From positions 496,001-560,000 of the forward strand of contig NZ_JAOCAH010000001.1 in NCBI RefSeq assembly GCF_029839275.1: a stretch of DNA of 64,000 bases, written 5' to 3'. Shown here piece after piece: positions 40,733-51,632 of the stretch. The position numbers and the translations under genes were made by a program. Origin of the DNA: Pseudomonas sp. GD03944 (GTDB taxonomy: Bacteria > Pseudomonadota > Gammaproteobacteria > Pseudomonadales > Pseudomonadaceae). The notes beneath the pieces are model-generated. The model searched no databases, was not told the origin of the DNA, and saw only the letters and a list, made by a program, of their open reading frames with translations. The first letter of the stretch is position 1. Each line of letters starts with the position of its first letter.

Positions 40733-41749
40733 TCAGCCGCCGGCGGACAGCGGCACGGCGCGGATCTGGTCGCCGGCGGACAGGCGCAGGCGCTTGGCGG
40801 TCAGCGGATCGACCACCAGGGTGCCCGCCGCCAGGCGCGCAGGCGCCGCCGTGATGCGGCAGTCCTCGCGCTTGCGGTTGTGCATCAGGTAGGCCGGGGC
40901 ATCGTCGCCCGGGGTGCCGATGGCCAGCACCAGGGTCTGGCTGTCGCGCACCGCGCGGATCTTCGCGGTCTCGGCCTCGATCGCCGGGCCGGCGTCAAAG
41001 ATGTCGACATAGCCCTGGTAGCTGAAGCCTTCGGCCTTGAGCATGGTCAGGGCCGGCTCGGTGTCGTGGTGCACACGGCCGATGACGCTGCGTGCGTCCT
41101 CGGACAGGAAGCAGGTGTAGAGCGGGAACTTGGGCATCAGCTCGGCGATGAACGCCTTGTTGCCCACACCAGTCAGGTAGTCGGCCTGGCTGAATTCCAT
41201 CTTGAAGAAGTGCCGGCCCAGGCTCTCCCAGAACGGCGAACGCCCCTGCTCGTCGGACATGCCGCGCATCTCGGCGATGATCTTCTCGCCAAACAACTGG
41301 CGGAACTCGGCGATGAACAGGAAACGCGCCTTGGACAGCAGGCGGCCGTTGAGGCCCGTGCGGTGGTCGGCGTGCAGAAACAGCGAGCACAGTTCGGAGT
41401 TGCCGGTCTGGTCGTTGGCCAGGAACAGCGTCGGAATCTGCCGGTGGATGTTCAACTCCTGGGAGGCGCTGACCGTCAGGCCCACCCGGTAGTTGTACCA
41501 GGGCTCGCGCAGGCCGACCGCGCCGGCCACGGCGGAAATCCCCACCACCTTGCCGTCATCCGCTTCGAGGACGAACAGGTAGTCGGCGTCGGCCCGCTCG
41601 GCCTGGCCGTGGAATGCCTTTTCCGCCCACTGCACGCGGTGCGCCAGGCGCTCCTCGTTGGCAGGCAGGGTGGTCAGGCCGGCACCCGTGCTGCGCGCCA
41701 GGTCGATCAGGGCCGGAAGATCGGCACTGCGTACGGGACGAACGATCAT
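40733..41749 (-). CDS. aruG: arginine N-succinyltransferase, beta subunit (AruG/AstA)
   Basis: This 338-residue acyltransferase transfers succinyl from succinyl-CoA to arginine or ornithine. It starts MIVRPVRSADLPALIDLA, and has ELCSLFLHADHRTGLNGRLLSKARFLF. Pseudomonads have two paralogous subunits side by side; this one follows aruF by 9 bases, which together form the enzyme. Confidence 0.94.
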   Translation of the reverse strand: MIVRPVRSADLPALIDLARSTGAGLTTLPANEERLAHRVQWAEKAFHGQAERADADYLFVLEADDGKVVGISAVAGAVGLREPWYNYRVGLTVSASQELNIHRQIPTLFLANDQTGNSELCSLFLHADHRTGLNGRLLSKARFLFIAEFRQLFGEKIIAEMRGMSDEQGRSPFWESLGRHFFKMEFSQADYLTGVGNKAFIAELMPKFPLYTCFLSEDARSVIGRVHHDTEPALTMLKAEGFSYQGYVDIFDAGPAIEAETAKIRAVRDSQTLVLAIGTPGDDAPAYLMHNRKREDCRITAAPARLAAGTLVVDPLTAKRLRLSAGDQIRAVPLSAGG

Positions 41750-41758
41750 ACGGGCTCC

Positions 41759-42775
41759 TTAAACCGCGACCAGGCGCACGCTGGCGCCTTCACCGACGCC
41801 CAGGGCATCGGCGGTGGCAAGACTGAGGGTGACGGGCTTGCCGGGCACCCAGTCGAGTTCGGCGACCACGGCGCGGAAATCCTGCAACTGGCTGTTGCTC
41901 ACCAGGTACTGGCGGCCGCCACTGCCCGGCTCGCCGATGCGCACCGGCACCATGCGGCTCTGGGCGATGGAACGGATGCCCGAGGTGCGTGCATGCAGGG
42001 TCGGACCGCCATCGAAGATGTCGATGTAATGGTCGGTCTCGAAACCCTCGCGCATGAGGATGTCGAAGGTGATCTGCGCCCGCGGGTGCACCTGGCCCAT
42101 GGACTCCTGGGCCTCGTCCGGCAGCAGCGGCACGTAGATCGGGTAATGGGGCATCAGTTCGGCGAGGAAGGTCCGGCTCTTCAACCCGCACAGGCGCTCG
42201 GCCTCGGCATAGTTCATGTCGAAGAAATTGCGCCCCACCGCGTCCCAGAACGGCGACTCGCCGGCGTCGTCACTGTGACCGACGATCTCCACCACCACCG
42301 CATCGGCGAAACGCTCCGGGTGGTTGGCCATGAACATCAGGCGCGCCCGGGAATTCAGCTCCGACGCCGCGCTGCCCACCAGCGGTCGCTCGACGTAGAA
42401 GCTGGTCAGCAGGCTGTTGCCGGTCAGGTCGTGGCACAGCGAGAGCACGTGGATCTTGTTGTGGATCTTCAGCTCGCGGGAGTTGTGCACGAAGGTTTCG
42501 TTACGGAAGCTGTAGAACGGCTCGGAATAGCCGGCCGAAGCGACGATGCCGGCGCAGCCGACCAGGCGGCCGCTTTCGACATCCTCCAGCACGAAGAAAT
42601 AGGTTTCCTCACCGTTGAAGCTCACCTCGGCGGAGAACGAAGCCTCCGAGGCGGCGATCTTGTCGCGCAGGCGGCCGGCGTCATCCGGCAGCGAAGTCAC
42701 ACCAACCGGGCTGTCCGCGGCGAGACGCTGCACTTCCGCAAGGTCGGCCATTTGCGCGGGGCGCATCACCAGCAT
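41759..42775 (-). CDS. aruF: arginine/ornithine N-succinyltransferase, alpha subunit (AruF)
   Basis: This 338-residue paralogue of AruG starts MLVMRPAQMADLAEVQRLAADSPVGVTSLP and has LLTSFYVERPLVGSAASELNSRARLMFMA. It pairs with AruG. It lies 129 bases after aruC, with a small hairpin-rich space between. Confidence 0.94.
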   Translation of the reverse strand: MLVMRPAQMADLAEVQRLAADSPVGVTSLPDDAGRLRDKIAASEASFSAEVSFNGEETYFFVLEDVESGRLVGCAGIVASAGYSEPFYSFRNETFVHNSRELKIHNKIHVLSLCHDLTGNSLLTSFYVERPLVGSAASELNSRARLMFMANHPERFADAVVVEIVGHSDDAGESPFWDAVGRNFFDMNYAEAERLCGLKSRTFLAELMPHYPIYVPLLPDEAQESMGQVHPRAQITFDILMREGFETDHYIDIFDGGPTLHARTSGIRSIAQSRMVPVRIGEPGSGGRQYLVSNSQLQDFRAVVAELDWVPGKPVTLSLATADALGVGEGASVRLVAV

Positions 42776-42904
42776 GGTGTCACTCCTTTATTGATCTCGA
42801 AAAACACCCGGTCACTCGGACCGGGCAGGCCCCGGCAGACGCCGAGGCCGACAGAACCGTCATCCCTGGGTAGAACACGGCGCGTCCCTGCGCCGGCTTG
42901 CGAA

Positions 42905-44305
<1,401 letters not shown>

Positions 44306-44405
44306 TCACCCGGTTGGCGTACAGGTCTGCGTAATTTATCCATGGGCTGACCGCCGGGTATTCGACAACCGCCCGGCATGGACGCAAGCAGGCGGCTACC
44401 GGGCC

Positions 44406-45608
44406 TCAGGCCGTGACCGGCTGCTCCGGGGCCACCGCCGAACTGGACAGCCCGAGGAAGCTGCTCAGGGCCGCCTTCTGAGCCATGGCGTCCTGGTACC
44501 CGAGTTCGATCAGCTCGTTGCAGTAGCCCGGCTCGAACAGCAGGTAGCTGAGCACCCCGGCGCCGCTGGCCTTGGTCGCCCCGGGACCGCGCAGGAACAT
44601 GCGCAGGGCCGCCGGCAATTCGTGGCGATGGCGAGCGGCGATGACATCCAGCGGCTGGCTCGGCGACACCACCAGCACCTCCACCGGGTTCAGCCCCAGG
44701 CCACGCGGGCGCTGCTCCGGCGGCACCAGGCGGCTCATCTGGTTGAGACGTTCGAGCAGCTCGATGTCGCCTTCCAGGCTGTCGATGAAGGTGCTGTTGA
44801 GCATGTGCCCGCTGATCTGCGCCAGGCTGGGCGGCTTGTTACTCACTACCCGCGGTATCGGCGAGGACGCATGCAGCCCCTGCGGGTTGCCGCTGACGCC
44901 CACCACCAGCACCTTGCTCGCGCCCAGGTGCAGCGCCGGACTGATCGGCGCGGACTGGCGCACGGCGCCGTCGCCGAAATACTCGCGACCGACCTTCACC
45001 GGCGGGAAGATCAATGGAATCGAGGCGCTGGCCAGCAGGTGCTCCAGGGCCAGGCGGGTCGGCACCCCGACACGGCGGTGGCGGAACCACGGGTCAATGG
45101 CAGCGCGCCCCTGGTAGAAGGTCACCGCCTGGCCGGAGTCATAAGCGAAGGCCGTTACCGCCACCGCCCGCAGCTGGCGCTGCCGCACGGCAGCGGCAAT
45201 CCCGGAGAAATCCAGCTCACTGGCCAGCATCTCGCCCAGGGGCGAACTGTCGAGCAGCGCCACCGGCGCCTGGCCGCCCAGGCCGAGCAGGCTGTGGCCG
45301 ACGAAGCGCCCGGCCTGGCGCAACACGCCGGGCCAGTCGCTACGGTACACCTGATGGGTATGGAAGCTCTGCCAGACCGTGGTCAGCCGGCGGATCGCCT
45401 CGCCGAAGTGCAACGCCCCGCAGGCCAGGCTGACGGCGTTGATCGCCCCGGCCGAGGTGCCGACGATCACCGGGAAGGGATTGTGGGTCGCATCCGGCAG
45501 CAGGTCGGCGATCGCCGACAACACCCCGACCTGATAGGCCGCCCGCGCGCCACCGCCTGAAAGAATCAGCCCGGTCACGGGCTGGGTTGCGGGGGCGATC
45601 AACGTCAT
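44406..45608 (-). CDS. patatin-like phospholipase family protein
   Basis: This 400-residue protein has the patatin fold: oxyanion loop SGGGARAAYQVG, nucleophile Ser52 in GTSAG and catalytic Asp213 in DGA. It has no signal peptide and probably acts on membrane lipids from inside the cell. It resembles RssA-type esterases, but the C-terminal 130 residues are long. It stands alone between the AST operon and the acyltransferase gene. Confidence 0.88.
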   Translation of the reverse strand: MTLIAPATQPVTGLILSGGGARAAYQVGVLSAIADLLPDATHNPFPVIVGTSAGAINAVSLACGALHFGEAIRRLTTVWQSFHTHQVYRSDWPGVLRQAGRFVGHSLLGLGGQAPVALLDSSPLGEMLASELDFSGIAAAVRQRQLRAVAVTAFAYDSGQAVTFYQGRAAIDPWFRHRRVGVPTRLALEHLLASASIPLIFPPVKVGREYFGDGAVRQSAPISPALHLGASKVLVVGVSGNPQGLHASSPIPRVVSNKPPSLAQISGHMLNSTFIDSLEGDIELLERLNQMSRLVPPEQRPRGLGLNPVEVLVVSPSQPLDVIAARHRHELPAALRMFLRGPGATKASGAGVLSYLLFEPGYCNELIELGYQDAMAQKAALSSFLGLSSSAVAPEQPVTA

Positions 45609-45675
45609 GGGCAGGTTCCGTCTTTTTTATCCAGTATAGAGAGCAGCGCCCCCGCCCTTGCAACACCGGCTCCGA

Positions 45676-46611
45676 TCAGGGCCGGCGCTTGCCGTAGAGC
45701 TTGGGCTCGCCTTCAGGGCGGGTCTTGAAGCGGCGGTGGGCCCACAGGTACTGCTCGGGGCAGGCCGACACCGCCTGCTCGACCCACTGGTTGATCAGCA
45801 GGCAGTCGGCCTCTTCGCTTTCCGCCGGGAAGCCGGCCAGCGGCGGGTGGATCGTCAGGCGATAGCCGCTGCCATCCGCCAGGCGCTCCTGGGTGAACGG
45901 CAGGACCCGGGCACGGCCCAGGCGGGCGAACTTGGTCGTCGCCGTGACCGTGGCGGCCTGGATGCCGAACAGCGGCACGAACAGGCTCTGCTTGCGGCCG
46001 TAGTCCTGATCCGGCGCGTACCAGATCGCCCGGCCGGCCCGCAGCACCTTGAGCATCGCCCGCACGTCCTCGCGCTCGATCGCCGTGGCGTCCAGGTTGT
46101 GACGCTCGCGGCCGGTGCGCTGGATGTAGTCGAACAGCGGATTCTTGTGCTCGCGGTACATGCCGTCGATCGTGTGCACCTGGCCGAGCAGCGCCGCGCC
46201 GATTTCCAGGGTGGTGAAGTGCAGGGCCATGAGGATCACCCCCTGCCCTTCGGCCTGGGCCTGCTGCAGGTGCTCCAGGCCTTCTATATGGGCGAGTCGC
46301 GCCAGCTTGGCCTTGGGCCACCACCAGCTCATGGCCATCTCGAAGAAGGCGATGCCGGTGGAGGCGAAATTCTCGCGCAGCAGCCGCTCCCGCGCCGGCT
46401 CGGACAGCTGTGGGAAGCACAGCTCCAGGTTGCGCCGGGCAATCCGCCGCCGCGAGCCGGCCACGCGGAACATCAGCGCGCCCAGCACACGCCCCAGTCT
46501 GAGCAGCGCCGGGTACGGCAACTGCACGATCAGCCACAGCACACCCAGGCCCAGCCACAAGGGCCAGAAGCGCGGGTGCAGGAAATAGCCACGGAAAGCT
46601 GGACGATTCAT
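45676..46611 (-). CDS. lipid A lauroyl-type acyltransferase (HtrB/LpxL family)
   Basis: This 311-residue inner-membrane enzyme has an N-terminal membrane helix (PLWLGLGVLWLIVQLPYPALL) and the family HX4D/E active site at ALHFTTLEIG, with a later GMYREHKNPLFDYIQ stretch. It would transfer a fatty acyl chain from acyl-ACP to lipid A. A similar gene sits upstream of minC in P. aeruginosa. The ATG at 46611 was chosen for the family N-terminus. Confidence 0.88.
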   Translation of the reverse strand: MNRPAFRGYFLHPRFWPLWLGLGVLWLIVQLPYPALLRLGRVLGALMFRVAGSRRRIARRNLELCFPQLSEPARERLLRENFASTGIAFFEMAMSWWWPKAKLARLAHIEGLEHLQQAQAEGQGVILMALHFTTLEIGAALLGQVHTIDGMYREHKNPLFDYIQRTGRERHNLDATAIEREDVRAMLKVLRAGRAIWYAPDQDYGRKQSLFVPLFGIQAATVTATTKFARLGRARVLPFTQERLADGSGYRLTIHPPLAGFPAESEEADCLLINQWVEQAVSACPEQYLWAHRRFKTRPEGEPKLYGKRRP

Positions 46612-47050
46612 GAACGGTCCCGGACAAGGCATAAAGCGCGGCATTCTATCAGGACTTGCCCGCCGCCGACGTGCGGCACGCCCCGCTCCAACCCCCTCGC
46701 CGCGGGGCGCAGCTCCCACACGCCAATCACGGGCGCCCGCGTCACCTTTTTGCTATTGCTCATGAACCCCGGCATCCGCACGTGTTTCTGTAGGAGCCCC
46801 GCCCCGGGGCGAATCGGGAATACCCGGCATAATCGTACCGGGCCACATTTCGCTGCGGGGCGCAGCTCCCACAAATCCTCTCCTGACTCGAATGGCGCCC
46901 CATACCGGTAGTCCCTCGGTCTGACCGACAGCCACAAGCCCACCAGCTTCCGCCACACAAGCGCCTGCCGGCCGGCAAGCCGCTTGCGGCTCACCGGCGT
47001 TCTCGCTATAAGTCCCGGCTATCTTCGTTACCGGCCGTATCAGGCAGACC
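46612..47050. other. intergenic region with REP elements, lauroyltransferase / minC
   Basis: This 439-base divergent region holds a REP unit at about 46700-46723 (TCGCCGCGGGGCGCAG then CTCCCACA), an inverted REP pair at 46786-46873, and a GC-rich hairpin near 46970-47000. Promoters of both divergent genes must lie here but I cannot pin them. No gene is visible. Confidence 0.6.
46786..46873. repeat. inverted REP pair (REPIN-like)
   Basis: TGTAGGAGC-CCCGCCCCGGGGCGAAT on the left is matched in inverted form by ATTTCGCTGCGGGGCGCAG-CTCCCACA on the right, separated by about 35 bases. Confidence 0.7.
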
Positions 47051-47785
47051 ATGAGCCAAGCTGACCTCCTCGACAAAGACCCCGTGTTCCAACTCAAAGG
47101 CAGCATGCTGGCCATCACCGTGATGGAGCTGACGCACAACAACCTCGAGCGCCTCGACCAGCAACTGGCCGAGAAAGTCGCCCAGGCCCCGGCCTTCTTC
47201 AGCAACACCCCGCTGGTCCTGGCCCTGGACAAGCTGCCCGAAGGCGAAGGCGCCCTTGACCTCAGCGCGCTGATGGCGGTCTGCCGTCGCCATGGCCTGC
47301 GCACCCTGGCGGTGCGCGCCAACCGTGCGGACGACATTGCGGCCGCCACCGCCCTGGACCTGCCGGTCCTGCCGCCGTCCGGCGCCCGCGAACGCCTGCT
47401 CGAAGTCGGCACGCCGGCGCCGAAGAAACCGGAAAAGCCCGTCGAGCCGGAAGTCAAACCCAGCAAGGTGATCACCTCCCCCGTGCGCGGCGGTCAGCAG
47501 GTCTATGCCCAGGGCGGCGACCTGATCGTCCTGGCTCCGGTCAGTGCCGGGGCGGAACTTCTCGCCGATGGCAATATCCATGTTTACGCACCGATGCGCG
47601 GCCGGGCGCTGGCCGGCATCAAGGGCAACACCAAGGCACGCATTTTTTGTCAGCAAATGGGTGCGGAACTGCTGTCGATCGCCGGCCAGTACAAGGTCGC
47701 CGAAGACCTGCGCCGCGACCCGCTCTGGGGCGATGCGGTACACGTCAGCCTGTCGGGTGATGTGTTGAACATCACCCGCCTTTAA
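47051..47785 (+). CDS. minC: septum site inhibitor MinC
   Basis: This 244-residue FtsZ inhibitor has an N-terminal domain acting on FtsZ, a linker rich in Pro and Lys near residues 120-140, and the C-terminal MinC beta-helix ([45 protein letters not shown]) that binds MinD. It precedes minD by 101 bases. Confidence 0.97.
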   Translation: MSQADLLDKDPVFQLKGSMLAITVMELTHNNLERLDQQLAEKVAQAPAFFSNTPLVLALDKLPEGEGALDLSALMAVCRRHGLRTLAVRANRADDIAAATALDLPVLPPSGARERLLEVGTPAPKKPEKPVEPEVKPSKVITSPVRGGQQVYAQGGDLIVLAPVSAGAELLADGNIHVYAPMRGRALAGIKGNTKARIFCQQMGAELLSIAGQYKVAEDLRRDPLWGDAVHVSLSGDVLNITRL

Positions 47786-47886
47786 CGGATACTGCCGCCA
47801 ATTTTCAGGGACACAAAAAGGGCATCTGGAAGCCTCTTTCGGCTACGGATTACCGCTTTTATCTTCACATTTTGGGGTGAATCACC

Positions 47887-48702
47887 TTGGCCAAGATCCT
47901 CGTAGTCACTTCCGGCAAAGGTGGCGTCGGTAAAACCACCACCAGCGCCGCCATCGGTACCGGTCTCGCCCTGCGCGGCCACAAGACAGTCATCGTCGAC
48001 TTCGACGTCGGTCTGCGTAACCTCGACCTGATCATGGGCTGCGAACGCCGCGTGGTGTACGACTTCGTCAACGTCGTCAACGGCGAAGCCACCCTCACCC
48101 AGGCCCTGATCAAAGACAAGCGCCTGGAAAACCTCTACGTCCTGGCCGCCAGCCAGACGCGCGACAAGGATGCCCTGACCCAGGAAGGCGTCGAGAAAGT
48201 CATCACCGAGCTGGGCGAGAACTTCGAATACGTGGTCTGCGACTCCCCGGCCGGTATCGAGAAAGGCGCCCACCTGGCCATGTACTTCGCTGACGAAGCG
48301 ATCGTCGTGACCAACCCGGAAGTCTCCTCGGTCCGCGACTCCGACCGCATGCTCGGCCTGCTGGCCAGCAAATCGCGCCGCGCCGAGAAAGGCGAAGAGC
48401 CGATCAAGGAACACCTGCTGCTGACCCGCTACAACCCCGAGCGCGTCACCAAGGGCGAAATGCTCGGCGTGGAAGACGTCGAAGAAATCCTCGCCATCCG
48501 CCTGCTGGGCGTGATCCCCGAATCGCAAGCGGTGCTCAAGGCCTCCAACCAGGGCGTGCCGGTCATCCTCGACGAGCAGAGCGACGCCGGCCAGGCGTAC
48601 AGCGACGCCGTTGACCGCCTGCTGGGCAAGGACGTGGCCCACCGCTTCCTCGACGTTAAAAAGCAGGGCTTCCTGCAACGGCTATTTGGAGGTCGCGAAT
48701 GA
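47887..48702 (+). CDS. minD: septum site ATPase MinD
   Basis: This 271-residue ParA-family ATPase has the deviant Walker [12 protein letters not shown], and a C-terminal amphipathic helix ([11 protein letters not shown]) for membrane binding. Translation starts at TTG (47887) with GGGGTGA upstream; no ATG is near. It overlaps minE by four bases. Confidence 0.97.
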   Translation: MAKILVVTSGKGGVGKTTTSAAIGTGLALRGHKTVIVDFDVGLRNLDLIMGCERRVVYDFVNVVNGEATLTQALIKDKRLENLYVLAASQTRDKDALTQEGVEKVITELGENFEYVVCDSPAGIEKGAHLAMYFADEAIVVTNPEVSSVRDSDRMLGLLASKSRRAEKGEEPIKEHLLLTRYNPERVTKGEMLGVEDVEEILAIRLLGVIPESQAVLKASNQGVPVILDEQSDAGQAYSDAVDRLLGKDVAHRFLDVKKQGFLQRLFGGRE

Positions 48703-48953
48703 ATATTTTCGACTTCTTGCGTTCGCGCAAGAAGGAATCCACGGCCTCGATCGCCAAAGAGCGCCTGCAGATCATCGTCGCCCACGAGCGCGGCCAGCGC
48801 AGCCAGCCGGACTACCTGCCGGCCCTGCAACAAGAGCTGGTCGAAGTGATCCGCAAGTACGTCGCCATCGACTCGGACCAGGTCCAGGTCGCCCTGGAAA
48901 ACCAGGGCAGCTGTTCGATCCTGGAGTTGAACATCACCCTGCCCGATCGCTGA
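48699..48953 (+). CDS. minE: cell division topological factor MinE
   Basis: This 84-residue protein has the N-terminal amphipathic region [13 protein letters not shown], the MinD-binding helix with [12 protein letters not shown], and the dimer fold. It sets MinCD oscillation. The start overlaps the minD stop (ATGA). Confidence 0.97.
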   Translation: MNIFDFLRSRKKESTASIAKERLQIIVAHERGQRSQPDYLPALQQELVEVIRKYVAIDSDQVQVALENQGSCSILELNITLPDR

Positions 48954-49092
48954 AAATCTATTTGGGCTTGCTGCGCGTCGGCCCTGCTGCGTTAAAAACA
49001 GGCTCGGAATGCTCATGTACAACAGTACACTCCGCTTCCTCAACTGTTTTTGCCTTGCAGGGCTCTAGCTCGCAGAGCCCAAGATAGATTTT
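48953..49092. repeat. 140-bp imperfect palindrome
   Basis: AAAATCTAT on the left and ATAGATTTT on the right bracket arms that keep pairing inwards (TGGGCT with AGCCCA, CCCTGC with GCAGGG, AAAAACAG with CTGTTTTT, GTAC with GTAC). The loop centre is GTAC-AACA-GTAC. As RNA it would form one long hairpin right after minE; as DNA it resembles a short inverted-repeat element. Confidence 0.8.
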
Positions 49093-49165
49093 TTGCCAAG
49101 TTGAACGAATGGCGGCCTCGATGGCCGCCTTTTCGTTTTCACTGCCCCACACAGCCAGAACGCCC

Positions 49166-49801
49166 ATGCCCCTCAGCCAGATCGAAATTATCCACCAGGA
49201 CGCCGCCCTGCTGGTGATCAACAAGCCCACCCTGCTGCTCTCGGTGCCAGGCCGTGCCGAGGACAATCGGGATTGCCTGGTCACCCGCCTGCAGGAAAAC
49301 GGCTACCCCGAAGCCCGCATCGTGCACCGGTTGGACTGGGAGACCTCGGGCATCATCGTCCTGGCCCGTGATGCCGACAGCCACCGCGAGCTGTCCCGTC
49401 AGTTCCACGACCGCGAAACGGAGAAGGCCTACACCGCCCTGTGCTGGGGCCACCCGGAGCAGGACAGCGGCAGCATCGACCTGCCCCTGCGCTACGACCC
49501 ACCCACCAAGCCGCGGCACGTGGTCGACCATGAGCGGGGCAAGCACGCCCTCACTTATTGGCGCGTGCTGGAACGCCATGCCGAGCATTGTCGGGTGGAG
49601 CTGACGCCGATCACCGGCCGTTCGCACCAGCTGCGCGTGCATATGTTGTCCATCGGTCACCCGCTGCTCGGCGACGGGCTCTACGCCCACGAGAAAGCCC
49701 TCGCGGCCTACCCGCGCCTGTGCCTGCACGCCAGCATGCTCAGCCTGACCCACCCGCAAAGCGGCGAACGCCTGCGCTTCGAGTGCCCCGCGCCGTTCTA
49801 G
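49166..49801 (+). CDS. RluA-family pseudouridine synthase
   Basis: This 211-residue enzyme modifies uridine in rRNA or tRNA. The catalytic Asp is in HRLDWETSGI, with the ITGRSHQLRVHM strand later. The ATG at 49166 (MPLSQIEIIHQD) was taken. It lies downstream of minE, as in P. aeruginosa, but the long palindrome separates it, so its expression may be uncoupled. Confidence 0.92.
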   Translation: MPLSQIEIIHQDAALLVINKPTLLLSVPGRAEDNRDCLVTRLQENGYPEARIVHRLDWETSGIIVLARDADSHRELSRQFHDRETEKAYTALCWGHPEQDSGSIDLPLRYDPPTKPRHVVDHERGKHALTYWRVLERHAEHCRVELTPITGRSHQLRVHMLSIGHPLLGDGLYAHEKALAAYPRLCLHASMLSLTHPQSGERLRFECPAPF

Positions 49802-49818
49802 ATGCGACAGCCCCTATC

Positions 49819-49901
49819 TGTAGGGGGCTTTAGCCGCGACAATCTCGAAATCGATGGTGCCGCCAACGCCCTGAAAGCTCGGGGCTGAAGCCCCTCCCAC
49901 A
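49819..49901. repeat. inverted REP pair between rluA-like gene and rstB-like gene
   Basis: TGTAGGGGGCTTTAGCCGCGAC on the left and GGGGCTGAAGCCCC-TCCCACA on the right are inverted REP units with a 45-base spacer. This is the intergenic counterpart of the element inside phnN. Confidence 0.75.
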
Positions 49902-49928
49902 TCCGAGCACCAGCCGTCAAAGCTGCCC

Positions 49929-51533
49929 TTATGCCTGGCGACGCGGCCAGACCAGGCTGAAGTGCGCACCGCCCAGGGCTTCGCTGCGGCCGAGTTGGGC
50001 GCGGCCGCCGTGCCAGTAGATGATGCGCCGCACGATGGACAGGCCGAGCCCGTGGCCGCCGGAGGCGCGGGTGCGGCTGTCGTCAAGACGCAGGAACGGG
50101 GTGAAGATATGCTCCCAGGCCGATTCCGGCACGCCCGGGCCGTCATCCTCGACATCCAGCCGACAACGCTGCCAGCCCACCTGGTAGCTGATGCGCACCC
50201 GGGATTCGGCATGGCGCATGGCGTTGGTCACCAGGTTCTGCAAGGCCCGGTGCAGGTAGCGCAGCTCCGCCTCGACCACCGCCCCGCCGCCATCCTGCGC
50301 ATGCAGCGACGGCCCGCGCTCGACCCGGACACTGGCACGCAGCGGCGCCAGTTCGGTGATCACCTGGTCGATCAGGCCGTCGAGGTCCACCTGCTGGAAA
50401 TTCAGCGCCGGCGAGCCCTGCTCCAGGCGCGCGTAGGTCAGCATCTCGTCGACCAGCTTGTCGAGGTCCTGGATGTCGTTGTCCATGCCCTCCATGTACT
50501 TGCGCCGGGCGGTTTCCGTTTCGGCGTCGCCGATCATTTCCAGGCCGAAGCGCAGGCGCGCCACCGGCGTGCGCAGCTCATGGGACACCGCCCGCACCAT
50601 CTCGCGCTGGATGCTCAGCGAGCGCTGCAGGTGTTCGGCCATGGCGTTGAAGGCGGCCGCCAGGCGCCCCACCGAGTCGGTCCCCGGCGAGGGCACCCGC
50701 GCGTCCAGACGACCGCTGGCGATGCGTGTGGCCGCCCCTTCCAGCTCGCGCAGGCGCTGCTCCAGGGGGCGCACCAGCAGGTACAGCATCAGGCCGATCA
50801 GACTCAGGCCCACCGCCCCGATCAGTACCAGCAACTGCGGCGGATAGGGATTCATCTGGTACAGCGGGCCGATCTCCAGCACCCAGGGCGTATCGACGAT
50901 GCCGGAGTACACATGGATGGTGTCGCCACCCTTGCCCAGGGCCATCACCGTATCGCCCTCGTCCACCCGGCGGCGCTGGTCGACGTCCAGGTTGGCCTCG
51001 TCCAGCCGCACCAGACGCAGGTCGAAACCGAACTGCTTGGCTTCCTTCAGCTCGGCCAGGCGCTGCGGCTGCTCCTCAACCGGGTAGCGGACCAGCTCAT
51101 CGACCAGCAGGTAGATGGTGGCGCGGGCCAATTGCTCGCTGACCTGCTGAACTTCGCCGGTCAGCACCAGTTGTTCGTCTTCGCTGATCAGGCCGTAGAC
51201 CTCGGCCGCATGGGGGCCGGTCTGCTGCACCAGCACCTGGCCGCGCTGCACCGCCGCCCGCGCGCCGCTGTCGGTCACCGCCTCGGTCAGCGGCTGGATG
51301 GTCAGCGGGATGCCCAGCAGGCGCCCCCAGACCGTCACCGCCATGCGCCGCTCCACCTCGCTCATGGGCTGCAGGTTGTCCGCCATCAGGCGGAAGGTGC
51401 CCCGGGCCAGGCGCTCGCGGTACTGGTCCGAACGCACCTCGTTGACCAGGTGCAGGGCGCCCACGCCCAGCAGCGCCACCAGCACCAGCACGCTGAGCAT
51501 GCCGCCATAGATGCGCAGGAAGATCGAGTTCAT
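49929..51533 (-). CDS. rstB: sensor histidine kinase, RstB-like
   Basis: This 534-residue membrane kinase has helices at residues about 8-31 and 232-254, a periplasmic part between, then HAMP, a HisKA domain with phospho-His318 in VSHELRTP, and HATPase_c with GPGVPESAW and GGHGLGLSIV motifs. The start at 51533 overlaps the stop of a small upstream frame (ATGA). The stimulus is unknown. The response regulator gene precedes it. Confidence 0.85.
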   Translation of the reverse strand: MNSIFLRIYGGMLSVLVLVALLGVGALHLVNEVRSDQYRERLARGTFRLMADNLQPMSEVERRMAVTVWGRLLGIPLTIQPLTEAVTDSGARAAVQRGQVLVQQTGPHAAEVYGLISEDEQLVLTGEVQQVSEQLARATIYLLVDELVRYPVEEQPQRLAELKEAKQFGFDLRLVRLDEANLDVDQRRRVDEGDTVMALGKGGDTIHVYSGIVDTPWVLEIGPLYQMNPYPPQLLVLIGAVGLSLIGLMLYLLVRPLEQRLRELEGAATRIASGRLDARVPSPGTDSVGRLAAAFNAMAEHLQRSLSIQREMVRAVSHELRTPVARLRFGLEMIGDAETETARRKYMEGMDNDIQDLDKLVDEMLTYARLEQGSPALNFQQVDLDGLIDQVITELAPLRASVRVERGPSLHAQDGGGAVVEAELRYLHRALQNLVTNAMRHAESRVRISYQVGWQRCRLDVEDDGPGVPESAWEHIFTPFLRLDDSRTRASGGHGLGLSIVRRIIYWHGGRAQLGRSEALGGAHFSLVWPRRQA

Positions 51534-51601
51534 CGGGTAGGCCGCCCGCACAGGCTGCGCCGCAGGGTCATTGCGCGGTACCACTTCATTCGTTCGACCA
51601 C
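51530..51601 (-). CDS. possible 23-residue leader peptide before rstB
   Basis: A GTG at 51601 (a GTG/ATG pair is available, ATG 12 bases later) starts a 23-codon frame rich in Arg, whose TGA overlaps the rstB ATG. AAGGAGG lies upstream, too close for the GTG but well placed for the internal ATG. No good ribosome site exists directly in front of rstB, so rstB may be translated by coupling to this frame. Short, so only suggestive. Confidence 0.35.
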   Translation of the reverse strand: MVERMKWYRAMTLRRSLCGRPTR

Positions 51602-51632
51602 AGGCCCTCCTTAATAAGCGCCCGATTGCGGC

